Below, piece after piece: positions 28,519 through 37,682 of a stretch of 64,000 nt of DNA. Each line of letters opens with the position of its first letter. Position 1 is the stretch's first letter. Origin of the DNA: Ascidiaceihabitans sp029251465. GTDB taxonomy: Bacteria; Pseudomonadota; Alphaproteobacteria; Rhodobacterales; Rhodobacteraceae. The notes below the pieces were generated by a model that made no database searches, was not told where the DNA came from, and saw only the letters and a list, made by a program, of their open reading frames with translations. Location: NCBI RefSeq assembly GCF_042932805.1, contig NZ_CP170633.1, forward strand, positions 2,480,001-2,544,000, read 5' to 3'. The position numbers and the translations under genes were made by a program.

Positions 28519-30708
28519 TTAGCCGATGATGGCGTTCAGGGTCGCTGACGGGCGCATTACAGCTGCGGTTTTAGCCGCGTCTGTTTTGAAATAACCACCC
28601 AGATCAGCAGCAGGCCCCTGCACAGCAGCCAGTTCAGAGAGGATCTGTTCCTCGCCCGCGGACAGGGCTGTTGCGATTGGCGCAAAGTGTGCGGCCAGTT
28701 CTGCATCGCCGGTTTGTTCGGCCAGCGCGTCGGCCCAGTAGCGGGCAAACCAGTAGTGGCTGTCGCGGTTGTCAGGTTCGCCAACTTTGCGCGACGGGGA
28801 ACGGCTGTTGTCCAAAATGCCCTGGGTTGCGGCGTCAACGGCCTCGCCCAAAACGCGGGCTTTTTCGTTGCCTTTGGCGTCCGCAAGGAACGTCAGACTT
28901 TCGCCCAGCGCGCAGAATTCACCAAGGCTGTCCCAGCGCAGGTGGTTTTCTTCGACCAATTGCTGCACGTGTTTCGGGGCAGATCCGCCAGCGCCGGTTT
29001 CGAACAATCCGCCGCCGTTCATCAATTTCACAATCGACAGCATCTTGGCCGAGGTCGCCAGTTCAAGAATCGGAAACAGGTCGGTCAGATAGTCGCGCAG
29101 CACGTTGCCGGTAATCGCGATGCTGTTTTCACCTTTGGTGATGATTTCCAGCGAGGCGCGCGTCGCTTCGCGTGGGGCCATAATCTGGAATTTATCCGCA
29201 ACGCCTTGGGCCGCAAGGATCGGTTTGACGTAAGCGATCAATTCCGCGTCGTGCGCGCGGGTTGCATCCAGCCAGAAAATCGCGCTGCAACCTTCGGCCT
29301 TTTGACGCGCAATCGCGAGGTTCACCCAGTCTTCGATCGGGGCTTTGCGCGCAGATGCAGAGCGCCAGATGTCGCCAACCTCGACGTTATGAGAGTGCAG
29401 CACAGTGCCGTCATCCAAGATCATCTTGACGGTGCCCGCCTCGGCGATTTCAAATGTTGTTGGGTGTGAGCCGTATTCTTCGGCTTTTTGCGCCATCAGG
29501 CCGACGTTTTGGACCGTGCCAGCGGTGGCCGGGTTCAGTTTGCCGTTTTCTTTGAAGAACTTGACCGACTCGTCATAGATTGGCGCGTAGGAATTGTCAG
29601 GGATCACGCAATTTGCGTCTGATTCCTTGCCATCTGGCCCCCAACCTTTGCCGCCAGCGCGGATCAATGCAGGCATCGACGCGTCGATGATCACGTCCGA
29701 TGACACGTGCAAGTTGGTGATGCCTTTGTCAGAATCGACCATGTACATCGGTGGGCGGGACGCCATGCACGCGTCGATGTCAGCCATGATTGCAGCGTTG
29801 TCAGCAACGCGCGCCAGTAAATCGCCAAGGCCGGAATTCGGGTTCACGCCCAGATCAGCCATCGCATCGCCGTGCTTTTCAAAAACCGGCGCAAGGAACG
29901 CTTTGACCGCGTGGCCAAAGATGATCGGGTCCGAGACCTTCATCATCGTCGCCTTCATGTGCAGCGAAAACAGCGTGCCATCGGCTTTGGTTTTCTCGAT
30001 CTCGCCTGCAAGGAAGGATTTGAGGGCCTTAGCGCTCATGAATGTCGCGTCGACAACCGTGCCTGCGGGGTAGGTGATCGCGTCCTTGAGGACAGTTTCG
30101 CCGGCGTCTGTGACCAGCACGATTTTTGCTGTCGCCTCTTTGCTCAGGGTCGCGGACACTTCGTTTGAGAAGAAATCGCCGCCCGACATCGCGGACACTT
30201 GGGTTTTGCTGTCAGCGGACCAATCGCCCATGCGGTGCGGGTTTTTCTGGGCAAAGCTTTTGACTGCCTTAGCGGCGCGACGATCAGAGTTGCCTTCGCG
30301 CAGAACCGGGTTCACGGCTGACCCTTTTAGCGTGTCGTATTTTGCGCGCGTCGCTTTGTCTGCGTCGGTTTCTGGTGCCTCAGGGTAATCAGGCAACGCA
30401 AAACCTTGCGATTGCAATTCTTTGATGGCGGCGACCAGTTGCGGCACAGAGGCCGAAATGTTCGGTAATTTGATCACGTTCGCATCTGCGGTTTTGACCA
30501 AGCGACCCAGTTCAGCCAAATCATCAGACTGACGCTGATCTTCTTTCAGATGCTCGGGGAACGTCGACAGGATACGGCCCGCAAGGCTGATGTCTTTTGT
30601 CCCGACAGAAACGCCAGCGGCGGCTGCGAATTTCTGGATGATCGGAAGGAACGACGCAGACGCCAGTTCCGGCGCTTCGTCCACTTTGGTGTAAATGATA
30701 TCGGACAT
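28519..30708 (-). CDS. icd: NADP-dependent isocitrate dehydrogenase, monomeric type
   Basis: A 729-residue enzyme of the TCA cycle that decarboxylates isocitrate to 2-oxoglutarate with reduction of NADP. It belongs to the monomeric (IDH-II, Azotobacter-type) family rather than the common about 400-residue dimeric form, as shown by its length and by motifs such as [11 protein letters not shown], the DYPEAP segment and [11 protein letters not shown]. The start ATG 30708 yields the family N-terminus [15 protein letters not shown]; the frame is open 42 codons upstream but crosses the promoter region. A paired GTATAC motif lies upstream and a strong terminator follows. Confidence 0.95.
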   Translation of the reverse strand: MSDIIYTKVDEAPELASASFLPIIQKFAAAAGVSVGTKDISLAGRILSTFPEHLKEDQRQSDDLAELGRLVKTADANVIKLPNISASVPQLVAAIKELQSQGFALPDYPEAPETDADKATRAKYDTLKGSAVNPVLREGNSDRRAAKAVKSFAQKNPHRMGDWSADSKTQVSAMSGGDFFSNEVSATLSKEATAKIVLVTDAGETVLKDAITYPAGTVVDATFMSAKALKSFLAGEIEKTKADGTLFSLHMKATMMKVSDPIIFGHAVKAFLAPVFEKHGDAMADLGVNPNSGLGDLLARVADNAAIMADIDACMASRPPMYMVDSDKGITNLHVSSDVIIDASMPALIRAGGKGWGPDGKESDANCVIPDNSYAPIYDESVKFFKENGKLNPATAGTVQNVGLMAQKAEEYGSHPTTFEIAEAGTVKMILDDGTVLHSHNVEVGDIWRSASARKAPIEDWVNLAIARQKAEGCSAIFWLDATRAHDAELIAYVKPILAAQGVADKFQIMAPREATRASLEIITKGENSIAITGNVLRDYLTDLFPILELATSAKMLSIVKLMNGGGLFETGAGGSAPKHVQQLVEENHLRWDSLGEFCALGESLTFLADAKGNEKARVLGEAVDAATQGILDNSRSPSRKVGEPDNRDSHYWFARYWADALAEQTGDAELAAHFAPIATALSAGEEQILSELAAVQGPAADLGGYFKTDAAKTAAVMRPSATLNAIIG

Positions 30709-30767
30709 AGGAAACCCCTTGATGGTTGTTTTGCCGCTTCTTAACCGAAGCATCCGGAAGCGTCGAT

Positions 30768-30785
30768 AGTATACTGTTGTATACA
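30768..30785 (-). promoter_or_regulatory. Paired GTATAC motif in the icd upstream region
   Basis: Two GTATAC cores (30769-30774 and 30779-30784) lie 10 bp apart, one helical turn, within AGTATACTGTTGTATACA. The location is 61-76 nt upstream of the icd start codon. GTATAC cores are common in FadR/VanR-type GntR operators, so a regulatory site is plausible. Confidence 0.35.
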
Positions 30786-30926
30786 TTGCAAACAGGTGGA
30801 TAAAAGCCAACGCATGCGCGGCAATAGATCGCACCGGCTGATACAGGCGTGCCTAGCCTGAAACCAACGAGGGTTTGGGCCAAAAAACGTCAGATTTTAT
30901 CTATTTTAGCGATCTGCTGGAAAAGG

Positions 30927-31001
30927 TGGAGCGGGCGGAGGGAATCGAACCCTCATCTTCAGTTTGGAAAACTGAGGTCTTAACCATTACACAACGCCCG
31001 C
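30927..31001 (-). tRNA. tRNA-Gly (anticodon TCC), CCA encoded
   Basis: Read on the minus strand it begins GCGGGCGTTGTGTAATGG and ends GCCCGC-T-CCA. The 7-bp acceptor stem (GCGGGCG/CGCCCGC), D-arm (GGTTAA), anticodon stem-loop TCAGT-TTTCCAA-ACTGA and T-arm (GAGGGTTCGATTCCCTC) are all intact. The loop centre TCC identifies glycine and reads GGA/GGG codons. No integrase gene lies beside it. Confidence 0.97.
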
Positions 31002-31202
31002 GTCATAGGTTTTACTGTTAGACCTAGGGTGGAATTACGTCATAGCCATCAGAGGGTCAAGACCGGATCGTTTAGAATTTCAGGGCTCCGGAACAGGGGC
31101 CATGCGTCCGGCGCAATGCGGGATTGCGTGGCGTCCCCTACCCTTTGCCGCAGCGCAGCACTATGTGCCAGTCAACGCAACAACAGCCCAGTTAGGTATA
31201 TC

Positions 31203-31361
31203 ATGTCCCGTTTGTTTTCCCGCCTCAAATCCAGCTTTGACACCACATCGACCATCGCCCAAGCCATGGAAATCCATGCCCTCAGCGACAAAGAAATGGC
31301 GGATCGCGGCATGAAACGGATCGATGTGGCCCGCGCGATCATGCTGAACACTGCTTGGTAA
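31203..31361 (+). CDS. DUF1127-type small protein
   Basis: A 52-residue basic protein. The C-terminal half carries the DUF1127 signature (LSDKEMADRGMKRIDVARAI). ATG 31203 begins the family-like N-terminus MSRLFSRLKSS, although the frame is open further upstream. Some alphaproteobacterial DUF1127 proteins influence RNA turnover and phosphate or carbon responses, but the role here is unknown. It converges on the racemase-family gene with only 9 nt between. Confidence 0.8.
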   Translation: MSRLFSRLKSSFDTTSTIAQAMEIHALSDKEMADRGMKRIDVARAIMLNTAW

Positions 31362-31370
31362 AACCGCACT

Positions 31371-32102
31371 TTAGGTCGGGGCGAACAATTGCCCTGGCCC
31401 TTGGGCCGCCACGCCGCCCAGACGCGCCATGTGCCAGGCCAAAACCTGGTTCGAGCTGAGCACAGGCAGGCCGATCGCCTGTTCAAGCGGATCGATCACA
31501 TCCAAAGTGCGCAAATTTGTGCACGATAAAAACAGCGCATCTACGTCTGCGTCTTTGCACAGCGCGGTTGCTGCGGCGATGATCGACGGCCCGCTGATCC
31601 GCACCACTTTGGCTTCTTGCGCTTCGGCGAAGCTGCCAAAGACCGGCGTTTGCACGCCCCCCGCGGCCAAAACATCGCGCAACTTGCTTGAAACCTCTTC
31701 GATGTAGGGCGACAAAAACGCCAAACGTTTGATCCTCAAATGCGCGCAGGCTGCTTGCAAGGCGCTGACGGGTTCGCTGACGTGGCTGGTTTTTGCACCT
31801 TCGTTTACCAGCTGTGCGATCTGACCCGGGCCTATCTGCGCAGTGCCCGAGGTGCAGCCGTATCCGATAACCCCAAAATCCTGCGCCTGCGGCAACAGAC
31901 CGGCCGCATGTGTGATTTGCCCTGCCATCTGTTGCAGCGTGTCCGAGGTGACTTCGGCCCCACTTGGCACCCGCGAAACATAGAGCGCAACGCCCGCCAA
32001 CATCCGTTGCATGTCGCGTTCAATGGTTTCGTCGGTTTGCAATACGATCAGGCCCAGCGGGGCTGCGCCGTCGGGGGCCAATTCGTAGCTGAAAACGGTC
32101 AT
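31371..32102 (-). CDS. Asp/Glu racemase / maleate isomerase superfamily protein (EutA-like)
   Basis: A 243-residue protein with the two catalytic-type cysteines of this superfamily, in GYGCTSGTAQIG (first) and LSCTNLRTLD (second). The family includes maleate cis-trans isomerase, arylmalonate decarboxylase and EutA of hydroxyectoine catabolism. The start is set at 32102, which overlaps the upstream PLP-enzyme stop as ATGA; an eight-codon N-terminal extension is possible but lacks support. The pairing with a PLP dehydratase recalls eutA-eutB, but the other ectoine genes are absent from the window. Confidence 0.78.
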   Translation of the reverse strand: MTVFSYELAPDGAAPLGLIVLQTDETIERDMQRMLAGVALYVSRVPSGAEVTSDTLQQMAGQITHAAGLLPQAQDFGVIGYGCTSGTAQIGPGQIAQLVNEGAKTSHVSEPVSALQAACAHLRIKRLAFLSPYIEEVSSKLRDVLAAGGVQTPVFGSFAEAQEAKVVRISGPSIIAAATALCKDADVDALFLSCTNLRTLDVIDPLEQAIGLPVLSSNQVLAWHMARLGGVAAQGPGQLFAPT

Positions 32103-33199
32103 GCCGGTTCTTCGGACAAGATGCACAAAACAGTCGAGGTTGCGTTTAACCCCAAATCACCGACCTGCGCCGCAAGCAATGCTGCGATCCCGGCGGCGCC
32201 TGACGAGGATGACGCCATGCCATGATCGGCAACGGCCTGCACGCCTGCGGCCCCTTCGGCCTCGGAAATTGTCACAAAAGCGTCGGCATCTTGCGCCAAT
32301 CCTTTGAGCGCAATCAACGACGGTTCTTTGCAATCGAGCCGCCCCATGTCTGACACTGGACCCGCGCTGACCACCGCCTTGCCCGCGTTGATCGAGTCGA
32401 TGATGGCCGGTGCGAATTCCGGTTCGACCACGATAATTTTCGGCACATCGCCCCATGCTTTACGCGCCAGTGCAGCACATGCTCCGGCCAAACCGCCAAC
32501 GCCCGCTTGCAGGATGATGTGCGTCGGTGTGGCGGGGACCTGTTCGATCGCCTCGCGCATCAGCATCAGGTAGCCTTCCATCAATCGATGCGGGCGGTCG
32601 AAATATCCGGGCCACGAGCTATCGGACAGCAAATCCCAGCCATTGTCGCTTGCGGCTTTTGCGGCGGCGGCCATGCTTTCCTCGTAGATATCGCCTTCGC
32701 GGCGTACATCAGCGCCGATGCCACGCAGCCTTTCAGCAAAGCTTTCGGGGACCGTTTCGGCGATGTAGACCACTGATTTGGCACCAAACGCTGCGGCCCC
32801 TGCGGCGACGGACATGCCGTGGTTACCCGCACTTGCAGTGACGTAAGTGCGATCTGCGACAGACCCGTTTGCGGCGTCATGGGCGATCACATAGGCCGCG
32901 CCCAATGCCTTGAAACTGCCTAGCCCCATGCGGGCGCGTTCGTCTTTGATCCACAGCGCGTCAACACCTAGATCAGCGGCCAGCTGATCCAGCGACGCAA
33001 GCGGCGTAGTGCCAGCGTGCGGGCAACGAGAAATGAGGGCGGCGACCGTGGCATCGTCCGTGCTGGGCAACGGGACATCATCAAGGCCTGCCATTTGGCG
33101 GCGCGGGGTGTTCATCAGTATATTCATACGTCCCAGAAACCCCTGTTTGTCCAATTCGTCAAGCGCCCAGACAGACAAGATGTGGTCGAAATCCGTCAT
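32099..33199 (-). CDS. PLP-dependent lyase/dehydratase (diaminopropionate ammonia-lyase or EutB-like)
   Basis: A 366-residue fold-type II PLP enzyme. The Schiff-base lysine is Lys97 in GLGSFKALGAAY, which matches the diaminopropionate ammonia-lyase context better than plain threonine dehydratase. SAGNHG (123-128) binds the substrate carboxylate, and a glycine-rich phosphate loop (QAGVGGLAG) is present. It would perform an alpha,beta-elimination with release of ammonia and a 2-oxo acid. It is translationally coupled to the racemase-family gene and divergent from the MttB-like gene, with only 71 bp between the two start codons. Confidence 0.8.
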   Translation of the reverse strand: MTDFDHILSVWALDELDKQGFLGRMNILMNTPRRQMAGLDDVPLPSTDDATVAALISRCPHAGTTPLASLDQLAADLGVDALWIKDERARMGLGSFKALGAAYVIAHDAANGSVADRTYVTASAGNHGMSVAAGAAAFGAKSVVYIAETVPESFAERLRGIGADVRREGDIYEESMAAAAKAASDNGWDLLSDSSWPGYFDRPHRLMEGYLMLMREAIEQVPATPTHIILQAGVGGLAGACAALARKAWGDVPKIIVVEPEFAPAIIDSINAGKAVVSAGPVSDMGRLDCKEPSLIALKGLAQDADAFVTISEAEGAAGVQAVADHGMASSSSGAAGIAALLAAQVGDLGLNATSTVLCILSEEPA

Positions 33200-33270
33200 G
33201 ATGCTTCGCTTAGTGACAGGTCACAGAACCCGCGGCGTGGCAGTTTTGCGTCAACACGAAGGAACTTGAT

Positions 33271-34833
33271 ATGAATGACGCCAGCACTGAACCCCGCCGC
33301 CTGTCCCGCCAAGGGGGACGCGCAAACCGCCGCGCTGCCCGCAGCGTCACCGACACTGCGATGTTGCCGGGATTGTTCAACAAACTGCCCGCCTGCGAGG
33401 TCATGACCGGATCACAGGTCGAACGCATTGACGCGGCATCCATGGACATTCTGGAAAACGTCGGCGTGGTGTTTCGCGACGAAATTGCCTTGGCCGATTG
33501 GAAAGCTATCGGCGCAAAAGTCGTTGGTGAAACCGTGTATCTGGACCGTGCATTGGTCCGCGATTTGATTTCAACGATCCCGACGTCATTCACCTATCAC
33601 GCGCGCGATCCGAAAAAGAACGTCGCCCTTGGTGGTCGTCATTCGATCTTTGTGCCGATGACCGGCGCGCCGTATGTGCGCGATCTGGACGATGTGCGCC
33701 GCAATCCGTTGATGGCGGATCTGTCGATGTTTCACAAACTCAGCCACATGATGCCATCGTTGCATTCCTCGGCGCATCACATCGTTGAACCCTACGATCA
33801 CCCGATTTCACAACGCCATCTGCGCATCACCTATTCTTCGATGAAGCATTCGGACAAGACGTTCATGGGCATGACAACCTCGCCCAAGAACGCCGAGGAC
33901 GTGCTGGACATGTGCGCGATCCTATTTGGTGATGAATTCATGGAAACGCACCCTGTCACGACCGGCAATTGCAACGGAAATTCGCCTCTGGTGTGGGACG
34001 AAACGATGTTGGGCGCAATGCGCGCGTTTTGCAAACGCAACCAGCCCGTGTTGTGTTCGCCGTTCGTGTTGGGCGGTGCCAATACGCCCGCGTCGGTCGC
34101 CGCATCCGTCGCGCAATTGAACGCCGAGGCCTTAAGTGCACTGGCCTACACCCAAGTCATCCGCCGTGGCGCGCCTGCAATTTACGGGCATTATTTGTCC
34201 ACCGTTTCGATGAAATCCGGTGCCCCGATGGCTGGCACTCCTGAAATCTCGCTCATGAACTTTATGATCGGGCAGATGGCGCGGTTTTACGAGGTGCCTT
34301 GGCGCACGTCGAATACGTTGGGTGGGGCCAAAACCTTTGATGCGCAAGCCGGCTACGAAAGTGCCACAACCCTGTCCGCCGTCATGCACGCGGGCGCAAA
34401 TTACATCTGGCATTCTGCGGGTTGGAACGAGGCTGGCATGCACTGTTCGGTCGCGAAATTCATCGTCGATGCCGAGCAATGCGCGATGGCCTACCGCATG
34501 GCCGAAGGGCCAAATTGGGATGACTTTGATGATGCGCTATCCGCCGTGTCAGACATCGGTCCGGGCGGGCACTATTTGGGGCATCAACACACCCAAGACA
34601 ACTTTCAAACCGCCTATTTCATGCCCGAAATGTTTGACAACAATTCGATTGAACAGTGGCAGGCCGAAGGTGGCGTAGAGATCACAGAACGTGCGTTGAA
34701 CCATGCGCGCAAGCTGTTGTCTGAGTACCAAGAGCCAACATTGGACATCGCCAAAAACGAAGAGCTATTGGCCTATATCGCACGTCGCGAACGCGAAATT
34801 CCAGCGGCAGACGAACTGAACCAGACTTACTAA
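33271..34833 (+). CDS. Trimethylamine methyltransferase (MttB) family protein, non-pyrrolysine
   Basis: A 520-residue TIM-barrel corrinoid-dependent methyltransferase homologue. The frame has no internal amber codon, so it belongs to the non-pyrrolysine MttB branch that includes glycine betaine (MtgB) and other quaternary-amine demethylases. Recognisable conserved stretches are ILENVGVVF, TTGNCNGNSPLVWDE, ALAYTQVIRRGAPAIYG and GPGGHYLGHQHTQDNF. Family members pass the methyl group to a cobalamin protein, but no corrinoid protein or RamA-like activator is in the window, so partners must be elsewhere. Substrate unknown. Confidence 0.88.
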   Translation: MNDASTEPRRLSRQGGRANRRAARSVTDTAMLPGLFNKLPACEVMTGSQVERIDAASMDILENVGVVFRDEIALADWKAIGAKVVGETVYLDRALVRDLISTIPTSFTYHARDPKKNVALGGRHSIFVPMTGAPYVRDLDDVRRNPLMADLSMFHKLSHMMPSLHSSAHHIVEPYDHPISQRHLRITYSSMKHSDKTFMGMTTSPKNAEDVLDMCAILFGDEFMETHPVTTGNCNGNSPLVWDETMLGAMRAFCKRNQPVLCSPFVLGGANTPASVAASVAQLNAEALSALAYTQVIRRGAPAIYGHYLSTVSMKSGAPMAGTPEISLMNFMIGQMARFYEVPWRTSNTLGGAKTFDAQAGYESATTLSAVMHAGANYIWHSAGWNEAGMHCSVAKFIVDAEQCAMAYRMAEGPNWDDFDDALSAVSDIGPGGHYLGHQHTQDNFQTAYFMPEMFDNNSIEQWQAEGGVEITERALNHARKLLSEYQEPTLDIAKNEELLAYIARREREIPAADELNQTY

Positions 34834-34850
34834 GCAGCGACGTTCAGGGG

Positions 34851-36185
34851 CTATTCGGCCCCTGCGCGCCATTCTTTCCAGCGCAGATACGCATTGGCAC
34901 CCATCTTGGCGAAGGGCTGCGGCGGGAGCCGTTTGGGCGCGGCTTCGGCCTCAAAGAACTGCGTTATTTCAGAGGGATGGCCCATCGCTGTTTCGGCTGC
35001 CGCCATTCCCGTCAAAGTCCCGCGGGCGGTTCCCAATCCGTTTTGCACGCATGCACTGTACACGCCGTCCCCGATTGCGCCCGCCACGGCCACGCCGTTC
35101 AGCGACAAACACAAGTGGCCCGCCCATTCGTATTGCATTTTCAACCCCGCCAGTTGTGGGAAACGTGCTGCAAATTTTGCCCGTTGCACTTTGGCGGCGC
35201 GCCCAACATCCCCTGCACTTGCCTGCATGTCAGGGCGCATCACAGCGCAGGTGCGTGTGACAATCCGGTGCCCGCCTTGGCCTGTGTCGATCCGGCGCAC
35301 CGTGGTGCCCATCGGGTCGGACGGCGTGACGCCCCAGCGATCCGCACCGCCAAGGCGCGCACGCAGTTCATTGTCCAGTTCCGGCGTCATCGAGGCGAAT
35401 AGAAACAGCTGCATTAACCGTCCTTTGGCAATGCCGAAGCTTTCCAAATGACCGTTCACAGCCAAAATTATCTTGGCGGCGGTGACTTGGCCTTTGGCGG
35501 TTTTCACACACCAGCTTTGCCCCGCGCGCGCAAAAGACAACACGGCGCTGTTTTCAAACAGATTTGCGTGCGTCGCAACCCCTGCCGCCAACCCGCGAAT
35601 GTAACCTGCGGGCTGCAACATCACGGTGCCAGGCGTGAACAGGCCAGACGCGTAGTGACGCGATCCTGTCAGCTCATGCATCGCTTGCGTATCCAACCAC
35701 TCAGAGGTTTCGCCAAGCGTGCGAAGGTGGGATTCGTAGCTGCGGTTGTGCGCGTCCCCCGCAGCACTCGCAGCCCCATTCACCTTGCCCGATTTATCGA
35801 AATAAGCGGGGGCAATGCCGAACGTTTCAGCCGCCTCTGCTCCAAACGCAATCGCTTGCCGGTTCAGCCGCGTCAGCAACTGATCGTCGCCAGCGCCGGC
35901 ATAATCGTCCGATGCCAAATCATGCGGCAAATCAATCATAAACCCCGAATTGCGACCAGCGGCCCCCTGCGCGACGCGCGCCGCCTCAAGCACAACGACA
36001 TTGGCGTTTGGGTCCAGTTGGCGCAGACGCAGGGCCGCTGACAATCCAGCAAACCCCGCCCCGATCACGACAACATCGGCAGTGATTTTATCCTCAAGCG
36101 TCGGATATTGTGCGCCGTTGCCAAGGATTTCCGCCCAAGCCGCCGGTCCTTGGTGAACTGGCGTGCGCGCAGCCAAATACGTCAA
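34851..36185 (-). CDS. FAD-dependent amine/amino-acid oxidoreductase (DAO family, PuuB-like)
   Basis: A 444-residue flavoprotein of the D-amino-acid oxidase/glycine oxidase fold. The Rossmann motif VVVIGAGFAGLSAAL lies at 38-52, and the C-terminal YEWAGHLCLSLNG region is typical of PuuB and related oxidases. It would oxidise an amine or N-methyl amine to an imine or aldehyde. It overlaps the aldehyde dehydrogenase start as ATGA (36182-36185), giving an operon DapA-family lyase, ALDH, FAD oxidase. Confidence 0.87.
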   Translation of the reverse strand: MTYLAARTPVHQGPAAWAEILGNGAQYPTLEDKITADVVVIGAGFAGLSAALRLRQLDPNANVVVLEAARVAQGAAGRNSGFMIDLPHDLASDDYAGAGDDQLLTRLNRQAIAFGAEAAETFGIAPAYFDKSGKVNGAASAAGDAHNRSYESHLRTLGETSEWLDTQAMHELTGSRHYASGLFTPGTVMLQPAGYIRGLAAGVATHANLFENSAVLSFARAGQSWCVKTAKGQVTAAKIILAVNGHLESFGIAKGRLMQLFLFASMTPELDNELRARLGGADRWGVTPSDPMGTTVRRIDTGQGGHRIVTRTCAVMRPDMQASAGDVGRAAKVQRAKFAARFPQLAGLKMQYEWAGHLCLSLNGVAVAGAIGDGVYSACVQNGLGTARGTLTGMAAAETAMGHPSEITQFFEAEAAPKRLPPQPFAKMGANAYLRWKEWRAGAE

Positions 36186-37678
36186 TCCACGGCCTCGTCA
36201 TCATCATCCGACAGGTCGATCCAAATGGTTTTCAGTTGCGTGTACTGATCATGCGCGTGCACCCCGTTGTCGCGCCCGCCAAAGCCCGATTGCCCAAAGC
36301 CACCAAAGGGGGTCGAAATGTCGCCCTCGCCGTAACAATTTACCGTCACAGTCCCTGCCCGCAGCATGCGCGCGCCGCGAATGGCGCGCTTGGCATTGGC
36401 CGTAAACAGTGACGCGGCAAGGCCAAAGGATGTGTCGTTTGCAACGCTGATTGCCTCGTCGAACGAGGCCACCGTGATCACGGACAGAATCGGGCCAAAG
36501 ACTTCCTCGCGCGCCATGACGTGATCATTGCCGGGCACCTCGACCACGGTTGCCTGCACGAACGCACCGTCCGCTTTGCCACCGATCAACACGTTTTCTG
36601 CCTTGTCCAAATAGCCGCATACTTTGGCGGTGTGCGCTGTGCTGACCAGCGCACCCAACCGTGTTTCTGGGTCCAACGGATCACCCAAAGGCCAGTGTTT
36701 CATGTGCGCACCGATGCGAGTCAAAAGTTCGTCTTTGACGTCTTTGTGCACGATCAGGCGCGACGCGGCAGAACAGTTTTCGCCCATGTTCCAAAACGCA
36801 CCGTTGACGATGTGCTGTGCAACACGGTCCAGATTTTCGGCGTCATCCAAGACCACGGCCGGGTTCTTGCCACCCATCTCAAGCACTATTTCTTTGGCGT
36901 TGCTTTCGGCCGCGTAGCCCAGGAAACGTTTGCCGGTTTCGGTGGATCCGGTAAAGCTGACCAAGTCGATGTCCATGTGTCGCCCGATAGGTTCACCCAC
37001 GTCCGCGCCCATGCCTGGGACAACATTCAAGACGCCCCGCGGCAGGCCCGCTTCGGACGCAAGTTCGGCCACCCGCAATGCCGTCAACGATGTTTCCTCG
37101 GCTGGTTTCACAACGACGGAACATCCGGATGCCAGCGCCGGTCCGATTTTCCACGCGAGCATCAGCAGCGGGAAATTCCATGGCAGTACCAGGCCCACCA
37201 CGCCCACAGGTTCGCGCACGACCATGGCGATGTGATCGTCAGACGCAGGCGCAACCTGATCGTAAATCTTGTCGATCGCCTCGGCGTGCCATTTGATGCA
37301 GTGGATCGTTTCTGGGATATCGACCGTCTCGCAATCAAAGACGGTTTTACCGCTGTCGAGGCTCTCCATCACTGCCAATTCGCGGGCGTTGCGGGTTAGC
37401 AATTTGCAAAAGCGGATCAGGATGTCTTTGCGCGCGGACGGGTGCATGCGGGACCAGCGACCATCCTCAAATGCTTCGCGGGCTTTGGCAACAGCGTGGT
37501 CCACATCCTCAGGACCGCAGGCCGCGACATCGGCTAGTTTTTCGCCCGTCGCAGGGTTCACTGTTTCAAAGGTTTTGCCGGATGCCGCCGCGCGGTAGCC
37601 CCCGTCGACGAACGCATTTGTGGCAAAATCCATATCAGCAGCAAGCGCGCGGTATTCTTCTGTTGTCAGTAAATTCAT
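36182..37678 (-). CDS. NAD(P)-dependent aldehyde dehydrogenase (PuuC-like)
   Basis: A 498-residue ALDH with all catalytic elements: Asn168 in PWNFP, the NAD-binding FTGSTETGK, Glu267 in LEMGGKNP and the nucleophile Cys302 in GENCSAASR. Sequence style is closest to gamma-glutamyl-gamma-aminobutyraldehyde dehydrogenase, but a role on another amino aldehyde or 2-oxoglutarate semialdehyde cannot be excluded. Coupled to the downstream FAD oxidase and only 4 nt from the upstream DapA-family gene. Confidence 0.92.
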   Translation of the reverse strand: MNLLTTEEYRALAADMDFATNAFVDGGYRAAASGKTFETVNPATGEKLADVAACGPEDVDHAVAKAREAFEDGRWSRMHPSARKDILIRFCKLLTRNARELAVMESLDSGKTVFDCETVDIPETIHCIKWHAEAIDKIYDQVAPASDDHIAMVVREPVGVVGLVLPWNFPLLMLAWKIGPALASGCSVVVKPAEETSLTALRVAELASEAGLPRGVLNVVPGMGADVGEPIGRHMDIDLVSFTGSTETGKRFLGYAAESNAKEIVLEMGGKNPAVVLDDAENLDRVAQHIVNGAFWNMGENCSAASRLIVHKDVKDELLTRIGAHMKHWPLGDPLDPETRLGALVSTAHTAKVCGYLDKAENVLIGGKADGAFVQATVVEVPGNDHVMAREEVFGPILSVITVASFDEAISVANDTSFGLAASLFTANAKRAIRGARMLRAGTVTVNCYGEGDISTPFGGFGQSGFGGRDNGVHAHDQYTQLKTIWIDLSDDDDEAVD

Positions 37679-37682
37679 GTCT

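Noticed and set aside
30927..31001. tRNA-Gly as an integration site for a mobile element
   Set aside because: No integrase, no direct repeat of the tRNA 3' end and no change in gene style on either side.
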